Shown: positions 1 through 9,858 of the stretch, in pieces
How the letters are laid out: each line of letters begins with the position of its first letter
Numbering within the stretch: the stretch's first letter is position 1
Program-made: the position numbers and the translations under genes
The notes under the pieces: model-generated
Database searches by the model: none
Seen by the model: the letters and a program-made list of their open reading frames with translations, nothing else
What the model was told of the DNA's origin: nothing
Assembly (NCBI GenBank): GCA_003427395.1
Contig: BFEA01000550.1
Coordinates: 171,195 to 235,194, forward strand
DNA: 64,000 nt
From: Chara braunii
Taxonomy: Eukaryota; Streptophyta; Charophyceae; Charales; Characeae
Direction: 5' to 3'

Positions 1-222
1 AAGGTCAGGTTCGCTTATCAGAAACCCGAGGGCGACCGCTGGTTCACAATAACCAAACTTTTAGAAACCGTTCCCGACATAGTCCATGCCTATGATAGAG
101 CAAAAAAGGGTAAAGGTCCTGCCTTGCATCGAGTTATTCTTGGAGGATCGAAGTCACGTGACAGACAGTTCCCACGGCTCGATCCCATGACTTGTCCCCT
201 TTCCTATGTACAGTACCGTTGA
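1..222 (+). pseudogene. 3' end of a Ty3/gypsy pol (integrase C-terminus)
   Basis: Frame 1 is open from the window edge to a TGA at 220-222 (73 codons). It begins KVRFAYQKPEGDRWFT and continues through a segment ending in DIVHAYDRAKK. This resembles the chromo-like tail after the integrase core: the element at 6318-6845 has VRFRHHTDPKEDRWFT, and the chromodomain at 52.0-52.2 kb ends in VRAYDRAH. The tail is thought to help target integration to chromatin. The domain start lies outside the window, so completeness cannot be judged. An LTR-like sequence begins at about 207, overlapping the last codons, as expected at the 3' end of a gypsy element. The family call rests on similarity to the other elements here and is fairly safe. 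Confidence 0.6.
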
Positions 223-790
223 CCCCTATGTGTTTGAACCCGGGACCTATCCCTGAAAGTCGTATGTTCGACTGTTGTACATAGTCTGGTCGCGTGGACT
301 CGACCCGTGGACTTTAGTTTCAGTAGTCGTAGGGTCGGTCTAGGTCGTAGCTGCTACAGTTCCGAAAGGTCAAGTCCTACCTAGCCTAGGGCGTACTAGA
401 TAAATCCGAACTAGTTCTTCGTAGGATTTAGGATTCAGACCGTAGCTGAGTCAACGGAGGGCACTCATAGCCTAGTCAGCAAAGGGTAGTCCCAATCCTA
501 TCCTACTCTAGTCAGCAGTACCCAGTCCCAGTCCTAACCTTGTACAGTTAGCAAGTACCAAGTGGGACTGTGCGCATTTTGGGCCTGGGCCACGGTGCCA
601 GACCATCGACGAGAACAAGTATAAATAAAGAGGCACCGTCAATTCGTTCATTCATTCTGCCTGTGAGCCATGTGGAAGCGCTGCGTGGGAGGTCTGCAGG
701 TGCCCGAGGAAGAAGTGGGCTAAGAGGTTGAAGAAGCGGCCATAGCCGCTAGCTAATGTAGGAGGAAGACAACAGCCATAGCTGCCGCAT
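207..790 (+). mobile_element. LTR, family A, copy 1
   Basis: The block starts TGTACAG and matches parts of 40860-41434 and 49859-50470. Shared landmarks in order are an AGCAAGTACC block, a TATA box (tataaata, 620-627) followed by aagaggca, a cattcattc stretch, a ggaggtctgcagg stretch and GCCATAGCC motifs. The TATA box and downstream conserved block suggest a U3-R-U5 promoter reading rightwards. It follows a gypsy integrase tail (1-222), so it is probably the 3' LTR of that element. Similarity stops near 790 and resumes at about 1500-1775, so the LTR seems interrupted. Its exact ends are not certain. Confidence 0.55.
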
Positions 791-1239
791 AGGATAGAGT
801 AGGGTGTGTTCGCAGCCCGTCAGGGTTGCGTTTCCCCCCCCTGGACATTTCAACGACATCGAAATTTCAATGTTGGTGGTCGCTCCGGAGGGTGGGCATT
901 TTGAGGTTTCAGGGCTTAGCAAGGGGTGGGGCATGCGAAGGACCAGTAGCTGCCCATTGGAGGCCGAGAAGGCCCGTCCTTGAGTTTTGAAAATTCCGAA
1001 ATCAAAACGGTGTGGGTCCACTTTTCTCAAATAGACGAGCAGTTCGGATAGAACACATGCGCGTTGTGTTCGAATACATGTACCCTTTCTACTGGAATTT
1101 TGGAAAGGAAAAACTCTCGTGTTCCAATGGCATATTACGTTTTCTCTTTTTTTTTGGAGGTCAACACCTGCCCTTGTGCTCCCCGCCACTGACACGATGC
1201 ATGCTGCAGGGCTCTCTCTCTCTCTCTCTCTCTCTCCCT

Positions 1240-1300
<61 letters not shown>

Positions 1301-1499
1301 TATGTTGTCTATTGGTGGGGAGCAACACCTGCTGGAAACTGGGTCCAGCGTCCCATGAACATCGTTAGTAGAGCACCAGTCGGAACCCCCCAGACACACT
1401 CTTCGAGTTGTACAGCGAACATAGCAAAACATACGCACACCATAATCACTACCTCACCCTTCCCCAACTGCATCAACAAACACTATGCGCTGCATACCC
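791..1499. other. Unassigned sequence interrupting LTR A
   Basis: Apart from the microsatellite there is no credible coding signal. Positions about 1325-1355 carry a block (cctgctggaaact then gggtccagcgtccca) that recurs with few changes at 58009-58037. It may mark an unrecognised repeat. Confidence 0.4.
1211..1299. repeat. Compound (CT)n(CA)n microsatellite
   Basis: A CT run with one interruption (about 1211-1253) is followed by a CA run to 1299. The long Ser/Leu and His/Thr reading frames across it are translations of the microsatellite, not genes. A similar (CT)n(CA)n tract lies at 63255-63322. Confidence 0.97.
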
Positions 1500-1775
1500 G
1501 TGCCCTCGTGGTAAGTCAATGACAATAAAGGTGATCCTAGTCCAGTGTCCAAGTGTGTGCGTGTGTGTGTGAACAAGTTGCTGGTGGATACAGTTAAACG
1601 AGGGAATTTTTATCAGGCGTTGTGCGCCATAGCCATTCAAGACAAGTTGAATCTGAAGTGTGTTCCTGGCCACGTTCTTATCTCTGAGCTTTGTGTGGCC
1701 GCATTGTGCTAAGTCGTATTCGACATTTGTTTGCATGCATGTTGGAAGCCAGTTCGTGACAAGTCTGATTTTAGA
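1500..1775 (+). mobile_element. LTR family A tail (U5-like)
   Basis: The stretch matches 41180-41434 and 62462-62775. Shared blocks are ggatacag, gcgccatagccattca, gtgttcctggc, atctctgag, tgcatgcatgttgga and gacaagtctgatt, in the same order. It is the continuation of the LTR beginning at 207, displaced by about 0.7 kb. It is followed directly by TA-rich DNA. Confidence 0.5.
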
Positions 1776-1860
1776 TATATATACATATATTTATATATAT
1801 ATATCGTCGAACAAATATATATACATTATACATATATATCATATATACATATATATACCC
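1775..1860. repeat. TA-rich microsatellite
   Basis: Imperfect (TA)n and (ATAC)n runs. Similar TA tracts border nearly every copy of the hammerhead repeat (2296-2310, 29442-29458, 29553-29562, 39203-39232, 39568-39610). The tract therefore seems to be part of, or a preferred target of, that repeat. Confidence 0.85.
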
Positions 1861-1930
1861 AAACAAAGCTTCCCAGTAAACCGTAGGCTGAGAGGGAGAA
1901 GAGGACAACAAACGAGGAGTTGTGACAAAA

Positions 1931-1983
1931 TGTTTTGTCGGACTTTCGCCGACTCATCAGGAGGCTGAACCCTCGGCAGTCTG
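1931..1983 (-). ncRNA. Hammerhead ribozyme-like motif, copy A (mutated)
   Basis: On the minus strand the order is a GAGG/CCTC hairpin (helix I), CTGATGA, helix II GTCGG-CGAAAGT-CCGAC, then AAAAC where the hammerhead core needs GAAAC. The cleavage triplet just before helix I reads GCC instead of GTC. Helix II is perfect. The two core changes should impair cleavage, so this looks like a decayed copy of the motif at 20193-20245. Confidence 0.55.
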
Positions 1984-2247
1984 CAGAAGCCCCTAACTGA
2001 TTACAATATAGTGATCATCCCCCTTAACCCCGGTTGTGGTTAAGCATCACCGACTATCCAACAAATGATACCCTAAGGTGGGCACCAACCACTGCCCTCA
2101 AGGTACTTGTGACGAAAATCAAAGCAGACTATCACTCACTCACAGCAGATGGAAAACTCTACAGACTGTCAATTATATATCGTCGAACAGAGTTGCCCGA
2201 AAAACCATAGGCAGAGAGGGAGAAGAGGACAACAAATGAGGGGTTGT

Positions 2248-2297
2248 GACAAACTGTATCGTCGGAGTTTCACCGACTCGTCAGGAGGCTGATCCTA
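2248..2297 (-). ncRNA. Hammerhead ribozyme-like motif, copy B (partial)
   Basis: Minus strand: CCTC, CTGACGA (position 7 is variable in hammerheads), helix II GTCGG-TGAAACT-CCGAC, then GATAC in place of GAAAC. The GAGG arm of helix I is reduced to AGG next to a TA tract, so the copy is broken close to the expected cleavage site. Confidence 0.45.
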
Positions 2298-2300
2298 TAT

Positions 2301-2645
2301 ATATATAATCACATAACTATGAACTAAAATAGTGCATTTTGCAAAACAAAAGGCAAGGATTAAAAAAAAATTAAAAAAATCATAAGGGGCACTGAAACCA
2401 TTTATTTTTACCATTCTTCTTTTACCTCCCCCTTCAGTATGCCTCTCACGTACACGACTCGCCACGTAGATGAAGTTGATCGCGAGCTGCCCGCATATCC
2501 GTGTGCCATAACGACCCACTTGCACGTTGTGAGAAAGAGGCAGAGCAAAGGGGAAGGTGATCAGCACAGGGAAGAGAGATGAAGAGAAGACTAACACACA
2601 ACCAAAAGGCAAAGTAACATCCGTTCTCAAGCCTCCAACGAGGGA
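2301..2645. other. Unassigned spacer
   Basis: A-rich then mixed sequence between the hammerhead repeat and the SINE. No conserved coding, RNA or repeat signal recognised. Confidence 0.4.
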
Positions 2646-2647
2646 AC

Positions 2648-2955
2648 ATGCGGGAGCTGCACCCACCAGCAGGTGCGATACCTGCTACAGCAGGTCAGCG
2701 ATGCCAGCCAAGGGTCAGCCGGTAGCATCAGGACCGAGCTTCTTTGACGGGCCAATCAATGCGCACCCCCTCCAGTCCCCTCCCCCTATGAGCATCAGCA
2801 GTCTCCGCTCAATGCCACTCGGGGGGACCAACGACATATCTCTAGGTGGTGGGCACCAAGTTTGCCTAGGAAGGTACATGAGGCCAATGGGGATTGACCC
2901 CAAGACCTCCTGAATGCCACTTGTGCGCCTTACCAACTGAGCTAGGCCGCTCCGT
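2648..2955 (-). mobile_element. tRNA-derived SINE, copy 1
   Basis: The minus-strand head (2881-2952) reads as a tRNA. It has an A-box-like tagctcagttggt, a D-arm-like segment, and a T arm with stem GGGG and CCCC around TCAAT that contains a B-box-like ggtcaatccc. About 235 bp of non-tRNA body follows. These are internal RNA polymerase III promoter elements, the normal architecture of tRNA-derived SINEs. A second copy lies directly downstream (3074-3384) in the same orientation. Confidence 0.75.
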
Positions 2956-3073
2956 AACACTATAATGACAATAAAAAAGAGGTCTGAAAGGTCGTCCTGT
3001 CCAGATTTGACAGGTGATTGAATTGGTTGGGCTTAGGAAATTAGCCTTTAAAAAAAAAAAAAAAAAAAAAAAA

Positions 3074-3384
3074 GGGAAAGGAGCTGCACCCACCAGCAGC
3101 TGCGATAACTGCTACAGCAGGTCAGCGATACCAGCCAGGGGTCAACCGGTAGCATCAGGACCGAGCTCCTTTGATGGGCCAGTCAGTGCGCCTCCCCTTC
3201 GGTCCCCTCCCCCTATGAGCATCAGCAGCCTCTGCTCAATGGCACTCGGGGGAACCAACGGCATATCTCTAGGTGGCGGCCGCCAAGTTTGCCTAGGAAC
3301 GTACATGAGGCCGATGGGGATTGACCCGAAGACCTCCTGAATGCCACTTGCGTGCCTTACCAACTGAGCTAGGCCGCTCCGTAC
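3074..3384 (-). mobile_element. tRNA-derived SINE, copy 2, with T-run tail
   Basis: Same architecture as copy 1. The tRNA-like head is at 3309-3379 and the body runs to about 3074. The minus-strand 3' end meets a 24-base T run (A run 3050-3073 on plus), like plant SINE families with T-rich tails. The flanking block to about 3470 is also duplicated, with an A run again at 3471-3488. The pair is therefore a tandem duplication of about 425 bp rather than two independent insertions. Confidence 0.75.
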
Positions 3385-3763
3385 TACTATAATGACTATA
3401 AAAAAGGTCTGAAGGGGTGCTGTCCAAATTCGACAGGTGACTGAACTGGTTGGGCTTAGGGAATAAGCGGAAAAAAAAAAGAAAAAAAAGGGGAAAGTAA
3501 GGGAAAGTACAAAGTGTGGAATGAAGATGAAGGCAAAGGAGAGGATAAGAAAAGCTCAAGAGCGAGTCCGTTCTTGACGACAGAGACGACACACATTGCA
3601 AGGATAAAGTGGGTGACAACATGGAATACCTAGCTCAGCATTATCACCACAACAATTGCCACGACGACTGGCATTGAGCATGCCCACCATACGCTCCCGA
3701 CATATGGCATGTCGATTGCAGGCCAAAATGACGGAAGAGCGCTCACCACAGAAGACCATGCAT

Positions 3764-4787
3764 TCAGTATAGTGCCCATGGCCGCAAAATGGACCAAGTG
3801 TCCGAATGCGGAGGGTGCCTGCAGTCAAGAACGGAGGGACAGTCCTCTACACACATGGATGCAGAAACCATCTGATTGTAGTGATTGTGACAGAGACAAT
3901 GGCGGCTACAACCGAGTGTAGTAGTGTTTGTAGCTATGCCTAGGAGAAGGTCGCAGAGCGTTGGTACATTGTCCTGCTGGAGCATGGGGCCAGAGGAATG
4001 ATGATCTTCGACACAAAAGAGATTGCGAACAGTTTGGTGAGGCAAGAAAACAGCATCATTACGTAAGAAATCAGTAACATCAGTCATGGCATGGACCATG
4101 ATGCCGTTGTTCCACAGCTCCGAGTGGTCAGTGGCATGTACTATGGCCAGCTCCGTGCACAATGCAAGCAGAGATGTGGGATGGAGGATTCAATCACTCA
4201 CCTGCTCGAGCATTGCGTAGTTCAAGTTGGCGGTCCCTCATCGCTACTTGTAGGACAGCAATGGTGAAGCCTCTTGCCCTGGTATAATTACAATTCTCTA
4301 GCGGTACGTGGGGGAGATCAGCATCACGCTGAAGGGCGATAGGAACAAAGTATGATGGTGTATAAAACGGTCGGTGGAGAATGTGAAGACAGATATTAAT
4401 TGCAGTCAGACCACAGAGATTGGTGAGCGTCTCAGGCTGGTGTGTCGGATGCTGGCCAACGATTTGCAGATCACCCACCGAGTGTTGCAAGCCCAAAATC
4501 TCTTGGGTTGTTTGTTGGTCAGTCATGTGCAGATCACTCATGTGGTTTGCGCATGGAGGGGGACAGACTTGTGGTTTGCCCAAATGATGCTGGTCAGCCA
4601 TTTGCAGATCCCCCATGTGGCTTACGCCTTGTGGGGTTGACTGCAATCCGGGCAGATCATGTTCCAGTCCCTCAACGTTTGGGGCCGCATCCTGAGCACG
4701 GACTGTCTCGAAAATCAAGAGTGTACTCTGGCAAGGACCACATCCTGTTGTACAGGTGGAACATCGAAGTTGAAGGGCATAAGACAT
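3764..4787 (-). pseudogene. Degenerate Josephin-like cysteine protease ORF, copy 1
   Basis: Two minus-strand open stretches in different frames (4787-4194, then 4162-3764) seem to be one broken gene. The first holds a CGLTAIN motif after NL, like the catalytic-Cys segment of Josephin deubiquitinases. It also has a downstream stretch with FTIAVLQVAMRDRQLEL that resembles the Josephin helix before the His loop. The second has LWNNGIMVHAMTD, which matches LWNGGAMVQIITA of the copy at 28313-28987. The catalytic His is not clear here. The N-terminal part contains three degenerate repeats around DLQMADQ, DLHMTDQ and DLQIVGQ. Function is inferred from motif order only, and the frameshift makes it unlikely to work. 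Confidence 0.35.
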
Positions 4788-5249
4788 GGTGTCGTGGCTG
4801 ACTGCAGCCTGCAGGCAGTTAGATTGTCTGCGAGAGGCATAGGGGTGGATATTGACGTTTGGAACAAAGGAACCGCAACAACCTGTGGAGCAGGCACAGA
4901 GAGAATTGGGCCTGTTACGATGGCATTCACGCAGCAGAAATAAATAAAAACGAAAGAGAGGACTGGCTTATCGAACGGGCCCGATCGGATTAGCTGGAGA
5001 TTCCCTCTTGTCTAACCTGACAAGGTACATGTACCACAATAAGTCAGCCGAAGAAAACTAACTGCAGCAATGGAGATTTCAAGGGGTGCAGACGGTCGCC
5101 GAGCCAGACGCGCGGCAGTATGTGAGAACATGTAGTAAGACCAATCAAGATCCCCTTGAAAGGAATGCCCTTGCTAGCCGTATGTCCCCCAAGTTCAGCA
5201 CAGCAAAGAGATGCATTGGCGGCAACAGATTTGGGTCCTAAAGGTCGTG

Positions 5250-5470
5250 TCCCATTGGGCCTGGTCCCACTAAGTCCCGAAGGTCCCAAGTAGGTCGTGG
5301 ACTAGGACCAACGAGATAGGTGTACCAAGTCAGTCCACCGTACTGAAAAGGAAAAGACAACTTTCAGCAAGAACTTACCCCTACAGCCGTTTAGAAACGA
5401 AAAGACAATGCACCGTAGAAAGATATGTCATTGAGAACAAGATACATCATCCATCCCTCCATCTGCAAGG
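5250..5470 (+). repeat. Dispersed repeat shared with the element C leader
   Basis: The stretch from gtcccaagtaggtcgtgg through ggaaaagacaac, accgtagaaaga and atccatcc matches 36840-37035 in the same orientation. There it lies between the 5' LTR and gag of element C, so this is probably a fragment of a related LTR element leader. Confidence 0.55.
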
Positions 5471-5715
5471 AAGATGAGCAATAGCAAACTTCAACAATCA
5501 AACAGCATCATACACATAAGACCAGATAGTCGTGACCTCGAACCAAGAGCACAATTGCATCACGAGTTTCACCAAATAGGAGCACACCAACAGCTCATAA
5601 TTGACAATGCTGGAATAGTCTAATCATCATCATCAACGAAGAACCAATGTTGATATCCTAACTGGCGCTCGGCGCCCAGACTATAGATGGCAGATCCTAT
5701 CTAGCCTAGACTACA

Positions 5716-5790
5716 ATGTCGAAGTTGACGACAACAACTCTCCCGACGTACGAACAGATAGTGGCCAATGTCGCACGCTTCCAGCACCAG
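5716..5790 (+). CDS. Possible short first exon with a strong 5' splice site
   Basis: Twenty-five codons (MSKLTTTTLPTYEQ...) end in CAG followed at 5791 by GTAAGT, a consensus eukaryotic donor. The frame runs on past the donor for 108 more codons, but composition becomes simple. Just upstream, TGGCGCTCGGCGCC (about 5664-5677) could be a primer-binding site or a chance palindrome, so this may be the start of a retroelement gag instead of a host exon. No downstream acceptor or partner exon was identified. Confidence 0.2.
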
Positions 5791-6317
5791 GTAAGTCTCT
5801 CGCTTCACTCACAACCTTGTTCCCCAACACACAGATGCCACATGCACCCAAGGACCACCGTGCGCCACACCCAGCTTACAGCAACGCAGCTCGGCTATGG
5901 CTGCCTGCTCCTCCCTGCTCGCCCGTCTATTAGCGCAGCAGCGCTTGCACAGCATGCAGCCAGCACCCGAATGTCGAATGCGGAGGCAGGCCCTTTGCTA
6001 TATGGAAGTGGCCTGCCTGCGTTCTGTCCCAGGGTGGGCTGGGCCTTTCCCAAGAAGCTTCCGGTAGGCCCCGGTAGGCTGAGGCCCAGCCCGAAACAGA
6101 TCAGGCCTAGGGCCTGAGGTGGTTGCTTGTGCCCAACTGCCTTCGCCCTGTGTTTGGCCCATACCCCGTATCCAGCCCAGGGCCTGCTTTCGATACATGC
6201 AAACAGGCGGCCCAGGGCCTGGGTTCTTTCAACCAACCGGCGCTGCGCAACTGCCTGAATTTCCTTAGTTGCGCGGTGGTCGAAATAGACACCCTGAGGT
6301 CCTCTTTGAGCCTGCCT

Positions 6318-6845
6318 TCACGTAGGGCGGCCGACGTGCTGCTGAAAAGGGCCTGAAAGGGGCTCATAGAGGCTGTGGCCTCGCATTCCCTCCTCCATAG
6401 CTTCAACAGTCCTTTGAGAAGCTCCGTCTTCAATCATCGGGCGCTTTCCCTTCTGCAGAGATCTCTCAAAGTGGGCTACTTGTGGAGCGGTCCGCATAAG
6501 TTCCTCCCTTGTGAACCAGCGATCCTCCTTCGGATCAGTATGATGCCGGAACCGAACGCGGTACTGCAGCTTCGGTTTCGGAGGACTTCCCCTGCCTATT
6601 GGTCTTGGAACTCGCAGCTCCCTGTGGTCCACGATATCATCGATATCCACGTCTCCATCCATGGTTGGGGGCAGCATTGAGCGACGACAAGGGAACTGTT
6701 CTGTTTCCCTGAAAGGTGCAAGTTTGGAGGCGTGAAAGACGGGATAAGTGCGGAGATGACCACGGATCCGGAGTACATAAGACGGCCCATCCGGATCTGT
6801 CCCGACAATGTCTAAGACCTCGCATGGCCCGAAGTACTGGGGCAT
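6318..6845 (-). pseudogene. gypsy integrase C-terminal domain, element 2
   Basis: It continues the post-frameshift frame after the 6948 stop. It contains the GPY-type segment YFGPCEVLDIVG, the YPVFHASKLAPF strand that marks gypsy integrases, and the chromo-like VRFRHHTDPKEDRWFT. An acidic tail follows to the stop at 6318-6320. Parallel sequences occur in element C (31028-31798) and at 1-222. Confidence 0.8.
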
Positions 6846-6947
6846 GAGCTTGCGGGAAATCCCGTGCTCCTGTCCCAGTTCCGAGGACTTAACCCAAACT
6901 TTGTCCCCAACCTGAAATGTAGAAGGGCGGCGATGTTTGTTCTCACA

Positions 6948-7854
6948 TTATATCATTGCCGCCTGAGCTCTCTGCATTTGCTCCACTGCCTGCTGCATCT
7001 TTTGCTCATATTTGTATGCAAATTCTGAAGTACCGGGTGCAGCAGTTGTCTGATTTTCAGGTAGTAAGAAGTCTAGAGGTAGTCTAGGCTTGAATATCAA
7101 TAACAGACTGTTAGGGCTCACTCCGGTGGCGCTGTGAACAACATTGTTGTACAGGCTGGCGATGAGAGCGAGCTTCTCGTCCCAGTCAACCTGATTGGGC
7201 TTAATGTAATGCCGCAATAGGTGTTGGACAGCTCGATTGTTCGGCCTGACCATTGGCCTCGGGGTGATTACCCGAAGTCATCTGCAGTTGCGTTCCCTGT
7301 TCGGCAGCAACAGCCTTCCACAACTCACTTGTAAATCTGACATCCCTGTCACTCACAATTGACTTGGGTAGACCAAAATCTCTTACCCAGTTCTCTTTGA
7401 ACAGTCTGATAACGTACTCGGTTTTTGCAGTTTTCGGCATGGCTATCAGCCTAGCATACTTACTAAATTTGTCCCCGATGACAAAGATATGTCTCATCCC
7501 GCTCTTGCTGGTGACCAACGTATCCATGAAGTCCATGGACAAGCTCTCACCAGGTCTTTCCGGAATCGGAAGAGGCTTCAGGAGCCCAAGAGGAATCCAA
7601 GTACGTGGCTCGTCTCTCTGACACACCTGACAAGTCTCCACGTGCAACTCCGCATCTCTCATCATCGTGGGCCACCAAAACCGCTGCAACAAATTGGCTG
7701 CAATCTTTTTGAAACCAAAATGTCCGGTGGCATCACGACATTCTCGTAAAAATAAACTACGCAAAGACTCCCTATTAGGAACACACAAACGTTTATTCCC
7801 AGCCTTCTCAAGGAAAAGCAAGCCGTTGACCAACTCAAACTCGGTAGAAGTCAC
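6948..7854 (-). pseudogene. gypsy integrase zinc finger and core, element 2
   Basis: The zinc-binding part shows H and C pairs (ATGHFGFKK, CQVCQRDE). The core shows the first Asp in SMDFMDTL, the second in VSDRDVRF and the Glu in ANGQAEQ, so D,D-35-E residues are retained. A frameshift lies right after that Glu near 7210-7250. The next frame continues with NRAVQHLLRHYI to a TAA at 6948. Integrase joins cDNA ends to host DNA. Confidence 0.85.
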
Positions 7855-7866
7855 TTTGTCCTTCGC

Positions 7867-8550
7867 CTAGAGTCTGCGGATGATCTCAGACATGAACGGA
7901 TCCTCGCGATAGGCTTCCACCAAGGACTTAGTAACATTGTCCTCGAGATCAAACTCAGTAATCAGCGCACCTGAGAAATAAGGTCTACGCCACAAAGCAT
8001 CAACAACCTTGTTGTACTTCCCTTTCAGATACTGCGGGTCAAAGTTATACTGCTCAATGACTTCGATCCAATGCTTGAGAGCGTCGGAGAGTACCGGCTG
8101 AGTTCTCATCCATCTCAGGGTCTGATGATCAGTCCTGAGGATGAAGAACCTCCCAAGGAGAGAGTGCCTCCAATGGGTCAGAGCCTTGTAAACCGCATAG
8201 AGTTTCGTCTCATAGGTGGACTTAGCCAACTTCTGAGACGACATTTTCTTGGACATGTACTCAACTGGCCTCAACTTTTTCCCCTCCTGTTGTGCAAGTA
8301 CGACGCCTATGCCATATTGGCTAGCATCCGTAGTCACTATAAATGGCTTGTTATGATCAGGAAGTTTCAAGACTTCATAATGCGTCAACGCATGCTTCAG
8401 ATGTCTGGAAGCAGCCTCGCATCTCTCAGTCCACTCCCATGGGGTGTCAAGGCGGGTCAGATCAGTCAAAGGGGCGGCGACTATGCTATAGTTCTTCACG
8501 AAGTTGCGATAGTAGCCGGTCATCCCTAAGAAAAACCTCATCTCAATCAC
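7867..8550 (-). pseudogene. gypsy RNase H and connection, element 2
   Basis: It begins with the RT connection (MRFFLGMTGYYRNFV) and continues into the RNase H segment with TTDASQYGIG, YETKLYAVYKAL and RTDHQTLRW, ending KYNKVVDALWRR. These match the gypsy RNase H fold, including acidic residues in the TDAS, E and DH segments. It is in the same frame as the RT, separated by one TAG, and ends in TAG at 7867. It degrades the RNA strand during reverse transcription in intact elements. Confidence 0.85.
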
Positions 8551-8565
8551 AGACTGAGGACGAGG

Positions 8566-9477
8566 CTAGTCACGAATGCTGGCCACCTTCGCGCCATCGG
8601 GCTTCAATCCCTCCGTGGAAATCTCATGACCCAAGTACAAGACACAGGTGCGGCCAAACTCGCACTTCTCACCGTTGATCTTGAACTTGTGTTGTCGCTG
8701 AAGACTCGAGACTTTGTCCAAGTGCGCAACGTGGTCCTCGACAGTCTTACTAAAAATAAGTATGTCAACTAGGTACACGATGACAAACTCATCCAAGTAG
8801 TCATGAAAGATCCGATTCATAGCGTGCTGAAAGGTGCCAGGAGCATTGCAAAGACCGAAAGGCATCACCACAAACTCGTATAGATCATACCTGGTCTGAA
8901 ATGCGGTTTTGTGTTGATCCCCGGGCCGGATTGCAATCTGATGGTACCCGAACTTCAGATCTATCTTACTGAAGTACCGACACCCTTGCACTCTGTCTAG
9001 CAAATCGTCGATGCGCGGTAGGGGCTCTCTGTTCTTAACAGTGATGGCATTGAAGCCCCTATAGTCAATGCACAGTGTTCCTTCCTTTTTCTTAGTTACG
9101 AATAGAACTGGAGACCCATAAGGAGAAACACTCGACCGGATCCAACCCTTTTCTACGAGTTCCTTGAGTTGCTACATCCGATAAATCCTACCCTTCGAGA
9201 TGCTAGACCCTGGGACAATCTCTATCGCGTGGACGACCTCCCTCTCAACAACCCCTGTCGGCTCTTCAAATAGATCAAGGTACTTAACAACTACTCCCTC
9301 TATCTCCGGCGGCATTTTCACCGGCTCGCCTGTAGCAGAGACATAAACTAGGTACATACCCTCCTCCTGATTTTGCTTATAATAATTATAGAACGCGGCC
9401 GCACACATGCATCCGTGGGACTCAATCAGACTGCTAGCTTTGAACTTACGCAATATGGCGGTCCCTCCACCTGACAA
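8566..9477 (-). pseudogene. gypsy reverse transcriptase, element 2
   Basis: The frame carries, in order, the pre-RT linker (to 9172, stopped by TAG), the fingers/palm with CIDYRG, PLPRIDDLLD, FSKIDL and GYHQI, then VVMPFGLCNAPGTFQ and the catalytic box, which reads VYLVDILIF. The expected motif is YxDD, so the first catalytic Asp is Val, explained by one A-to-T change. A TAG at 8566-8568 sits where Trp is usual. RT copies element RNA to cDNA in the virus-like particle. This copy cannot do so as read. Confidence 0.85.
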
Positions 9478-9483
9478 AATGTG

Positions 9484-9858
9484 TTAGACCACTCTTCGGT
9501 CCCAGTCAAACTGGGGCTGTGCCGCAGAGAGGTAGTACATGCTTAACAACATATCCATGGGGAGTTCGTCACTCACTATGAACGAGACGCGCTGTCTCAA
9601 TTCCCCTCCCGCGTACGGGAAACAACACTCAACATCCTGGAGGTAGTCGTTGACTACCATGCGCTGTTTGTTGGCACATGTCGACTCCACAGGTCGACTC
9701 AGGCGTTGCACTTGCCCCTGTAAGTGCAGCCTCTCAACGCACGCGCGACTAATGAAGTTCCTAGTCGAGCAAGTGTCATAATAAGCCCCGGCCTTGCGGC
9801 CGCCAATGACCACCTCGCTGACGAACATCTCACCCTTCGGGGCCTTGACAACGTCCAA
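9484..9858 (-). pseudogene. gypsy aspartic protease, element 2
   Basis: The 124-codon frame holds a retropepsin-like segment YYDTCSTRNFIS, aligned with the usual LIDSGATxNFIS of plant gypsy proteases, followed by the typical PMDMLLSMYYL segment. The active site reads D-T-C instead of D-S/T-G. The enzyme normally cleaves the Gag-Pol polyprotein as a dimer. Losing the Gly of the fireman's-grip loop should inactivate it. It ends in TAA at 9484-9486. Confidence 0.7.

Larger units (their letters stand above)
1861..2300 (-). repeat. Retrozyme-like repeat with two hammerhead motifs
   Basis: Two copies of a roughly 110-bp conserved module (a CTGCC...GGCAG type hairpin, a purine-rich gagagggagaagaggacaac stretch, a gaggggttgtgaca stretch, then the hammerhead) lie at 1868-1970 and 2190-2290, about 324 bp apart. 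The DNA between them (2040-2170) recurs at 27880-28150. No ORF is present. Known retrozymes are non-coding, a few hundred bases long and bounded by hammerheads. That comparison is inference. Confidence 0.45.

Noticed and set aside
1012-1438. Open frames rich in Ser/Leu, His/Thr or Cys/Val
   Set aside because: They are translations of the (CT)n(CA)n microsatellite on both strands.
1924-1960. Type I hammerhead with a tiny ACA/TGT helix III on the 3' side
   Set aside because: The short hairpin and a GTC are there in several copies, but the DNA beyond cannot form helix I with the CCTC arm. The type III reading at 20193-20245 explains all three helices.
2881-2952. Genuine tRNA gene
   Set aside because: The acceptor stem does not pair and a conserved non-tRNA body follows. 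The second copy has the same features. It is a SINE head.
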